This document shows positions 58,107 to 64,000 of a stretch of DNA of 64,000 nucleotides, in pieces. The stretch comes from Streptomyces sp. WMMB303 (GTDB lineage: Bacteria > Actinomycetota > Actinomycetes > Streptomycetales > Streptomycetaceae): contig NZ_JARKIN010000002.1 of assembly GCF_029351045.1 (NCBI RefSeq), forward strand, positions 1 to 64,000. Direction: 5' to 3'. Position 1 is the stretch's first letter, and each line of letters begins with the position of its first letter. The position numbers and the translations under genes were made by a program. Under the pieces are notes generated by a model, which was not told the origin of the DNA, ran no database searches, and was given only the letters and a program-made list of their open reading frames with translations.

Positions 58107-59795
58107 TCAACTTCTGTAGGGCATGTATCCGATGCGTATCACGTCCTGTTCGAGTCTGGCGAGTGTCCCGGTCTGGCCGTCGAGGAACGTCACACCATGC
58201 GGCGTGTTGATGACATTGAACAAGTGGCCGGTGCCGTCATCGCGGCGGATGCTCACGGCACCGCGTGCGTCGGGTCCGCGCTGTTCTATGTCCCGGATGA
58301 TGTCGTCGTAGCTGTTCATGTAGTACTTGAAGCCGTCCGGGTGCCCGCTGCGCAATGCGGAGTTGGGCATATCGCCCCCTCCGTGCAGGGGAGCTGCGGA
58401 CACCTCGTCGCCGTCCAGCCGTCGGTCGACCGTGACCACGTTGTTGGGGCAGTTGTGGGTGTAGCCGGGCTCCCACCGGTTGTTCAGGTCCCGCATCCAC
58501 GGGAATTGGTCGTCCAGGAAGTCCTGAGCCCTGGTCGGATCCACCGAATCGTAGTGAAGGGCCCTCTCTTGGACCCGTTCCGTGGACTGCGCCAGGTCGC
58601 TCCAGTCCCGGCCCGCCCCGGGAGCTTCCCTGGCTCCGGCACGCGCGGCAGTCTCGGCGCCCTCAGCGCCCGCGGGAGCTCCGTAGCGAGCAGCTGCTGC
58701 TCCTTCCTTGGCGGCGACTCGCACTCCGGTGCGAGCGGCGCCGAGCCCCTTGGTACCGAGCAGTTCCGGGATGAGACGCCCCACCCCCTCACTGGGGTCC
58801 TTCTTGAAGCTCTCCACCAGCGCCTGTGGAATACGCTCCGGGTGAGCGGCCGTGGAGACCAGACCGGCGAGGGTTGTGTTCACGTTCTGGGCGTAGGCCG
58901 CCGGATGCGTCAGGTTGTACACGTCCAGCGGGTTGAGACCGCGGGCGAAATTGACGAGGCCGGCGCCGCCTTTGATGACCCCACCCGCGACATGGGTGAG
59001 TTCGATGGCCCCCGCCTGCATACCGTCCAGATAGGTGGCGGTGGCTCTGCTCAGTGGAGGCGGCTCCTTCGGCGCATGGGCGAGTGCGCCGCGCACCGAC
59101 TTCGCTGCGACGCGGGCCGCCTCGTTGCGCTGGTGACGCGCCTCTCCCAGGATCTCCTCAGCCGTCTCCCGGTGGGTGTCCCCCGGGTCCTTGTCGGGCG
59201 GCGGATCCTCGTTCCGGGCCTTCTTCGACGCCGCCTCCCCCTTCTTGTACTCCGATACTGCGCGCTTGGCCTCACGCTGCGCCCAGCCGACGGTGTCTGC
59301 GAACGATTCCAGGGCAGCTGCGGCCTTCTCGCAGGCGTCGCTCGCGCGCATCCATTTCACCGGGTGCATGGGGAAGCTCTCCCGGAACGCCTTGGCGGCC
59401 TCCCCCTTCCAGTGAGAGGAGTCCAGCTTGCGCATGCCCTTGCCGACAAGCTCGAACGCCTTCTGGAAGTCCCGCAGATGCTTCGCCGAGGACCGGATGT
59501 CGGAAGGTGAGCCGTGTACCAGCTCGTTCGGCTCCTCTGTCTGCCCGAGTTGCTGCTCATCGACCGTCGCGCCCAGCGAGGCGGCCGTGTCATCGCCCCA
59601 GTCTTCGACCGTGTCGGCCGCGCCCTCCGCGCCGACAGCGTCCAAGGCGCGCCCGGTGTGATTCGTCCCCCAGTCGACGACCTCGCCGAGGCCGCGCTTC
59701 CCCTTCTCCCACCCGTCCTCGAGGGCGCCGAGACCGTCGTTGGCGAGGGACTTCCCACCATCGACGATGTCGCTGAAGGTGTCGGTGATCCCCAT
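58107..59795 (-). CDS. T7SS-type polymorphic toxin with papain-like (deamidase) domain
   Basis: A 562-residue protein from ATG 59795 overlapping the gene upstream (TGATG). The N-terminus (about 1-200) is a helical, WXG100-type secretion region (SDIRSSAKHLRDFQKAFEL, SHWKGEAAKAFRESFP). A hydrophobic middle (about 260-370) may help membrane passage. The C-terminal toxin domain (about 440-562) shows the papain-like order: Cys in THNCPNNVVTVDRRLDG, His in GHLFNVINT, Asp in FLDGQTG, with GPDARGAVSIRRDDG between. It likely deamidates or cleaves a target protein in rival cells. The secretion ATPases are not coded here and would come from the host. Confidence 0.8.
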   Translation of the reverse strand: MGITDTFSDIVDGGKSLANDGLGALEDGWEKGKRGLGEVVDWGTNHTGRALDAVGAEGAADTVEDWGDDTAASLGATVDEQQLGQTEEPNELVHGSPSDIRSSAKHLRDFQKAFELVGKGMRKLDSSHWKGEAAKAFRESFPMHPVKWMRASDACEKAAAALESFADTVGWAQREAKRAVSEYKKGEAASKKARNEDPPPDKDPGDTHRETAEEILGEARHQRNEAARVAAKSVRGALAHAPKEPPPLSRATATYLDGMQAGAIELTHVAGGVIKGGAGLVNFARGLNPLDVYNLTHPAAYAQNVNTTLAGLVSTAAHPERIPQALVESFKKDPSEGVGRLIPELLGTKGLGAARTGVRVAAKEGAAAARYGAPAGAEGAETAARAGAREAPGAGRDWSDLAQSTERVQERALHYDSVDPTRAQDFLDDQFPWMRDLNNRWEPGYTHNCPNNVVTVDRRLDGDEVSAAPLHGGGDMPNSALRSGHPDGFKYYMNSYDDIIRDIEQRGPDARGAVSIRRDDGTGHLFNVINTPHGVTFLDGQTGTLARLEQDVIRIGYMPYRS

Positions 59796-60466
59796 CAGTC
59801 CGAGCCTGCCGATGATGGCTTGTCCGGCCCGGCCGACTGCTGCTGAAGAGCTTGCTCCCCGGGCGGGGGGCCGATCGTCTCCCGCAGTTTGTCGTTCACG
59901 TCGTCCCGCAGCCCCGCCGCATTAACGATCTCCGTCGCGGGCGAGGCAGTCGCAGTGCTGGCGTCCCAGGCCGCGGTCTTCCACGCCTGGACGCTTGTCT
60001 CGTGCGCCTTCTGGAAAGACTCGGAGCTGTAGTCGGCGTCGCGGATCTGTGTGTAGGCGTTGTTGGACAGCACCGCACCCCAGTCCTTGCCGGTGATCTC
60101 TTCCTCGGTGGCGTAGGGATTGCCCATCCCGGCGTTCACGGCGATCTTGAGGGCGCCCTGGACGTACTGGTCCTGTTGGTGCAGCGTCCCCGCGGAGAGG
60201 CCGACGTTCTCGGCGAAGTCGTTCCCTTCCTGTACCAGGGCGCGTACGCCCCATTCCCAACGGTCGCAGAAGTCGCCGAAAGCCGAGGTCAGTCCGCCGT
60301 GTCCCAACTGGACACCGTTCAGCGCGACCTCGGAGAAGCCCCTGCCCACCCCGGCCTCCCCGACCATGCCGAGTTCCTCCAACTCGCCGAGGGCGTCGTT
60401 GATCCCCTTGGTGATGAGATCGAGCGCAGGCTTCGGCGCCGCCAGTTCCGGTTCCTTGCCGCTCAT
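59795..60466 (-). CDS. WXG100/ESX-like helical protein
   Basis: A 223-residue protein from ATG 60466, overlapping the SseB-like stop (ATGA). It is helical: LDLITKGINDALGELEELGM, a Gly-rich turn, then GDFCDRWEWGVRALVQEGND with a W-containing turn, and AENVGLSAGTLHQQD. The C-terminal third is Ala/Pro/Gln-rich. Size and position right before the toxin gene suggest a secretion partner or chaperone that pairs with the toxin N-terminus. Confidence 0.65.
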   Translation of the reverse strand: MSGKEPELAAPKPALDLITKGINDALGELEELGMVGEAGVGRGFSEVALNGVQLGHGGLTSAFGDFCDRWEWGVRALVQEGNDFAENVGLSAGTLHQQDQYVQGALKIAVNAGMGNPYATEEEITGKDWGAVLSNNAYTQIRDADYSSESFQKAHETSVQAWKTAAWDASTATASPATEIVNAAGLRDDVNDKLRETIGPPPGEQALQQQSAGPDKPSSAGSD

Positions 60467-60900
60467 GCCCTCATCCCTCGAGATTCGTTCCCCTCTGCGC
60501 GGAGGCGCTGCTCGACCGTCGCCTGCTCCGGTACGACACCCGACACCGGTGGCAGCAGTGAGCCCTCCTCGCTCCCGGCATCCAGCGCGACGCCGCACGG
60601 GCCGGGTACGGCGGGTGCGATGTTGTCCAGCAGCCGCGCGCCGAGAACAGCCCGATAGCCGCGCTCCCCGTGCAGCTGCTGCATCAGGAGAAAGCCGGAC
60701 AGGGTCCCCTCGTCGGAGAAGGCCATGATCCAGCGGATTCCGCCCAGCCGAATCGAGAACAGCCCTCCGTTGTCGTCGAAGGGCACCAGCACCACGGCCG
60801 CTCGGAACTCAGCGAGGAAGTCCTGGAAACGTCGACGAGACATTGTGGATGCCTCGGCAGCCCGTTGCTCGGAAGCCACCAAGTCCGCCAGTCGCACCAT
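60463..60900 (-). CDS. SseB-family protein
   Basis: A 145-residue protein from ATG 60900 with CAGGAGAGG upstream. It has the SseB N-terminal pattern: FQDFLAEFRAAVVLVPFDD, GGLFSIRLGGIRWIMAFSDE and GTLSGFLLMQQLH. Such proteins often stand before WXG100-type toxin genes in streptomycetes. It is cytoplasmic and probably helps handle or regulate the secreted proteins. First gene of the leftward toxin operon. Confidence 0.75.
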   Translation of the reverse strand: MVRLADLVASEQRAAEASTMSRRRFQDFLAEFRAAVVLVPFDDNGGLFSIRLGGIRWIMAFSDEGTLSGFLLMQQLHGERGYRAVLGARLLDNIAPAVPGPCGVALDAGSEEGSLLPPVSGVVPEQATVEQRLRAEGNESRGMRA

Positions 60901-61402
60901 GCGCCTCTCCTGAACCTCCGAGCCTCTCGACGGACGCTTGCATCCTGACACCCGCCGCGCAGGGGAGACAACAATTTCCCTGCTCAGGCCTCTACAGGGA
61001 GCAGCCCCGTGACAAAGCGCGCGCAGCCCTGTGACATCACCAGGCTCGTCCTCACAATCCAGCTGACGGATCTTTTCGGGGGGTGTGATCGGGAAGCCTC
61101 GCATCAGCCCCGCGAAGCCGACAGTTGCGGCCGTGCAGGGCCTCATCTGCTGGAACACGAACGGATGCTCAATTCCTCGAACGCCCGTCCGAGTGGTCCT
61201 GGCGAGCAGTGTCATGTGTCCACGTGGACAGGAGCCCGTATCTATGGAACTCAAGACGATCGCGCCAGGGCAACGTGGCCACGCACGCGCTCTGTTGGTT
61301 CACCGCCCCCGAGCCGAGAAGTCGACCGGATCATAATGTCTCATGCGTGCACCTACGAAGTATCTACCACGATAGGATGGCGCCCTGAGCGAGGAGGCTT
61401 TG
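60901..61402. promoter_or_regulatory. Divergent control region, tap-like promoter
   Basis: About 500 bp between the leftward toxin operon and the rightward Tap-like gene, with no supported gene. TAGGAT (61373-61378), a good streptomycete -10, lies 30 bp before the tap-like start; the -35 is unclear. The Phd-like modules of the Tap-like protein could act here as an autorepressor. Confidence 0.45.
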
Positions 61403-63676
61403 ATGGATGCGACGCTCTCGCAGGCGCGCGAGCAGTGGAGCGAGGTGGTCGAGCGCCTCCAGCAGGGCGAGGAGGTCGTGCTGGTCAACTCCAAGAGCGG
61501 GCAGGCCGCTGTGCTGCGCCCTCCGGAGAGGCAGGACCCGTCCGGTCCGAGGTGGTCGAGTTCGAAAGCGCGGCAGGAGCTGGGCAACCTGGTCGCTGCC
61601 GCCCAGGACGGGGTGCAGGTGCTGACGGTGGGCGGACAGCCGACCGCCACGGCCTCCCGGTGCACCGCGCCTCCCACCGGGCACCACAAGCCCGACTCCA
61701 CGGGGGGTGTGACCGGGCTCGGTGACCTCCTGGACGTCCTGCTGGAAGCCGGCCCGGAGACGGCCGGCCTCTCCACCGGCGTCCCGGCACTGGACCGGGT
61801 CGCGGGCGGCCTGGCACGGGGGAGCCTCACCCTGATCGCCGCACCGCCGAACGCGGGCGGCAGCCTCCTGCCGCTCCAGGCGGCACGCACGGCCGCCTTC
61901 GACCCCGAGCAGCCCGTGCCGGTGCTCTACGCCCTCTCCGGCGTGCCGCTCCAGGTCGCCGCCCGTCGTCTCATCTCGGCCGAAGCCTCCGTGCCCTACG
62001 CGCAGTTCGCCGCGGGCGCTCTCACTCCGGAACAGCGGCAGGCGGTGGCCGGCGCGGAGGGGCGGTTGCGGAGCGCCCCGTTGTCGTTCACCCGGCCCGA
62101 GCCGACCGCGCAGACGATCGCCGAGGAGGCGTCCCGGATCGAAGGTTTGGGGCTGGTGGTGGTCGACCGCCTTCAGCGCACCCGCGTGGACAACACCCCG
62201 CTCTCGGGCCGCACCCTGCCGGCCGCGGTGAAAACCCTGGCACGCCTGGCCGCCGACCGGCAGCTGGCCGTGGTGGCCCTGCTGGACACCGACGACACCC
62301 CCCTGGTGGAGCAGCTGGTAGCGGACCGCGTCCTCCACCTCACGCGCCCGGGCGACGGCCCGACGGCCCGGATCACGGTCACGGCCCGCGATCTGGGCAC
62401 GCTCTCGGCGGTCGAGGTGGCGCTGGACATGACCCACCTGCGCCTGCTCGATCACGCCCCGGCTCCCGCGCCGCAGGCGCCGGTCGCCTCTCGCACGGCG
62501 GCCCCTGCGGCAGGCGCCGCTGCCAGGGAGGCGGCCGTCCCGCCTCCGGCGCGCCGCCCGGCGGCCGGACCCCCTCGCCGGGCCGACAACAGCCCGTCCC
62601 CGACCGCGGGCAGCAGGACGTCGACGGTGGCGAAGTCCAGCGGCACGGTGGCCGAACTGGTCGAGCGGATCGAGGGCAGGGTCCGGGCCGTGCTCACGAA
62701 GGCCGGGGGAGAGGTGACCGAGGCGGTCGCGCAGTTGCAGAAGACCGCGATCCCGGACGTGATGGATCTGCTGGAGCAGAGCCGCGCCGGAGGACGGTAC
62801 GACTTCCGCAACTACCCCGACCTGCCCGAGATCCTGCACAAACGTGCTCGCCAGGAGGCCGACGCCATCTGGGAGGCCCGCCCCCGCTGGACCGCCCCGC
62901 CCGAGGTCCTCGATCAGCTCGGCGACCAAGTGGTGACCGCGCTGGACATCAACGGCGCCTACCTCAGCGCGTTGAAAGCCCACCTCCCCATCGGGCAGCT
63001 CGAACACCATCTCGGCCCCGACGAGGGCGGCCCCGCCCACGACTCCAAGCGCTCGGGTGTCCACCTGGTGACTCCGCCCGAGTGGGAGCACCCGCACCTG
63101 CCCAACCCGATCGGCGACCGGGAGGAACCCGGCCGGATCTGGATCACCGAATCCACCCTCCGACTGCTGCTGCGCCTCTCCGGCCCCAAGCACGGGTTGT
63201 GCGCCCGTCCACTGATCCACGAGTCGTGGACGTCGGGCTCCACCGAGCAACTCCTGGAGTCCCTGCGCCGAGCGCTGGTCCAGGCCCGCACCAACGCCCT
63301 CGCCGCGCAGTCGGCCGAGGGCGAGGCGGCCTACGAGTACGTCAAGGCGATGTACTCCAAGCTGGTCTCGACGATGGGGGAGTCCAACTACAACCGGGAC
63401 CTGTACCGGACCGACTGGATGCACCTCATCCGCAGCCAGGCGTTCGCGAACCTGTGGCACAAGGCATGGCAGGCCCATCAGGCCGGGCTCACCGTGGTGC
63501 GGATGATGGGCACCGACGAACTCCACCTGGCCGGCGACTGGCGTGGCGCCCGGGCGGTGGGCCGGGAATCGCCGCTGTTCCCCGAAGGGCGCGAGGTCAC
63601 CGCGGTCAAGCCCAAGCAGGTCTACCGTCTTGAGAAGGTGGCCGAGGGCAGCTATCGCGAGCGGGAGGCCGTGTAA
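61403..63676 (+). CDS. Tap-like telomere protein: Phd-like + DnaB/RecA-like + polymerase-like domains
   Basis: A 757-residue protein from ATG 61403 with GAGGAGG 6 nt upstream. Two tandem Phd-like antitoxin modules come first (TLSQAREQWSEVVERLQQG; SSSKARQELGNLVAAAQDG; about 1-75). A RecA/DnaB-like core follows (about 110-350; GLSTGVPALDRVAGGLARGS, LGLVVVDRLQRT), but its P-loop is AAPPNAGGS without Lys. The last 250 residues match the outline of the polymerase-like end of Streptomyces Tap as I recall it: motif A ALDINGAYLSAL (near 511), motif B YVKAMYSKLVSTMG (near 649), motif C MMGTDELHL (near 700). I infer a telomere-associated protein that works with the Tpg-like protein coded next. Confidence 0.65.
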   Translation: MDATLSQAREQWSEVVERLQQGEEVVLVNSKSGQAAVLRPPERQDPSGPRWSSSKARQELGNLVAAAQDGVQVLTVGGQPTATASRCTAPPTGHHKPDSTGGVTGLGDLLDVLLEAGPETAGLSTGVPALDRVAGGLARGSLTLIAAPPNAGGSLLPLQAARTAAFDPEQPVPVLYALSGVPLQVAARRLISAEASVPYAQFAAGALTPEQRQAVAGAEGRLRSAPLSFTRPEPTAQTIAEEASRIEGLGLVVVDRLQRTRVDNTPLSGRTLPAAVKTLARLAADRQLAVVALLDTDDTPLVEQLVADRVLHLTRPGDGPTARITVTARDLGTLSAVEVALDMTHLRLLDHAPAPAPQAPVASRTAAPAAGAAAREAAVPPPARRPAAGPPRRADNSPSPTAGSRTSTVAKSSGTVAELVERIEGRVRAVLTKAGGEVTEAVAQLQKTAIPDVMDLLEQSRAGGRYDFRNYPDLPEILHKRARQEADAIWEARPRWTAPPEVLDQLGDQVVTALDINGAYLSALKAHLPIGQLEHHLGPDEGGPAHDSKRSGVHLVTPPEWEHPHLPNPIGDREEPGRIWITESTLRLLLRLSGPKHGLCARPLIHESWTSGSTEQLLESLRRALVQARTNALAAQSAEGEAAYEYVKAMYSKLVSTMGESNYNRDLYRTDWMHLIRSQAFANLWHKAWQAHQAGLTVVRMMGTDELHLAGDWRGARAVGRESPLFPEGREVTAVKPKQVYRLEKVAEGSYREREAV

Positions 63677-64000
63677 TGCCGGACAGGACCCTCAACTTCG
63701 GCCTCTACGGGGCCCAGGGCCGCAGGAGCGCCGATCTCGCGGGCGAAGTGCTCGACCGGCTGGCCCTGGAGGGTGGCATCCGCTCGCCGGTGACCACCCG
63801 CCGCGGCCTGCACGCCCGGTTGAACTACCTCACCAACTCCCCGGCCGGCTACCAGGCGATGCGGGAGGCGGGCATCACCGTCGCCAGGGGCACCCTGCGC
63901 CGCTGGATCCAGCACAAGCAGACTCCCAGCCGCGACAACCTCTCCCGGATCGAGGCCGCCTACCGCGCCTACCGGCGCCGCAACGTGGCCCGCCACCTCC
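63676..64000 (+). CDS. Tpg-like telomere terminal protein, C-terminus cut by window edge
   Basis: 108 residues are visible from ATG 63676, which overlaps the Tap-like stop (TAATG). After a short N-terminal region (LNFGLYGAQGRRSADLAG) comes an HTH-containing block: LHARLNYLTNSPAGYQAMRE, GITVARGTLRRWIQHKQTPS, LSRIEAAYRAYRRRNVARHL. This matches in order the N-terminal HTH region of Tpg, the protein covalently bound to streptomycete telomeres (family length about 185-260), as I remember it. The Tap/Tpg gene order is also kept. The part that would carry the nucleotide-accepting residue is outside the window. Confidence 0.6.
   Translation, partial: MPDRTLNFGLYGAQGRRSADLAGEVLDRLALEGGIRSPVTTRRGLHARLNYLTNSPAGYQAMREAGITVARGTLRRWIQHKQTPSRDNLSRIEAAYRAYRRRNVARHL

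Noticed and set aside
60463..61254. Longer N-terminal reading of the SseB-like gene
   Set aside because: The extra 118 residues have no ribosome-binding site or family similarity; ATG 60900 with CAGGAGAGG is better.

Overview
The window is high-GC actinobacterial DNA, most likely from a Streptomyces plasmid. The signs are the strongly G/C-biased third codon positions, GTG and TTG starts, ATGA/GTGA gene overlaps, and families typical of streptomycete plasmids (DUF2637, DUF4913, an SCO6880-type T4SS protein, Tap/Tpg-like telomere proteins). It looks like part of a large, probably linear, conjugative plasmid: it carries partition, replication-initiator-like, conjugation and telomere-type modules and no clear chromosomal housekeeping genes.

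Layout. 1-2.86 kb is a pile of insertion sequences: an IS30 transposase cut by the window edge, an IS3 fragment, a truncated AAA+ ATPase copy and an intact IS481 element. 3.3-5.75 kb encodes a GAF/PAS/PP2C-like/HATPase signalling protein. 5.9-7.3 kb holds a TniB/TnsC-like ATPase pair. 7.5-32.3 kb is the conjugation region: a lytic transglycosylase/M23 hydrolase, a degenerate MinD-like ATPase, a small two-TM protein, a VirB8-like candidate, a VirB6-like protein, a split VirB4, a VirD4-type coupling protein, DUF4913 genes, two paralogous pairs of small protein plus DnaB-N/zeta-like protein, and a 1687-residue MobF relaxase-helicase. Duplicated remnants show that part of this region was copied and then degraded.

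33.1-44.0 kb is the most unusual part. Eleven monocistronic genes lie on the minus strand: nine for proteins of 32-124 residues and two for MFS transporters. Each has a strong terminator downstream and a 130-165 bp imperfect palindrome 31-60 nt upstream of its start codon. Nine of the eleven palindromes carry a -35/-10-like pair (TTGnnn, 16-18 nt, CA(G/A)GCT or similar) in the right arm, with the -10 in or beside a mismatched internal loop. In duplex DNA such a promoter would point away from the gene. In a folded single plus strand it would point into the gene. A 26-bp inverted repeat just upstream of the relaxase gene is an oriT candidate, and the polarity of the whole array fits a conjugative leading region. 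I infer an array of single-stranded-DNA promoters (Frpo-like) that would switch on small establishment genes while the strand enters a recipient.

44.4-48.3 kb has a protein with four HTH-like modules, an IS110 element with an in-frame TGA, and a second, MobC/MobP-type mobilisation pair. 48.9-51.85 kb encodes three winged-helix proteins, with repeated TTGCCTATAGGCAA operators, that probably control replication. 51.9-56.1 kb has a DUF2637 membrane protein and parAB with parS-like palindromes, two of them inside parB. 56.4-60.9 kb is a polymorphic-toxin locus: SseB-like protein, WXG100-like protein, papain-like toxin, immunity protein, and an immunity/toxin chimera. 61.4-64.0 kb encodes a protein joining Phd-like modules, a RecA/DnaB-like domain and a Tap-like polymerase-type domain, followed by the start of a Tpg-like terminal protein. 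No tRNA, rRNA or CRISPR array was seen.
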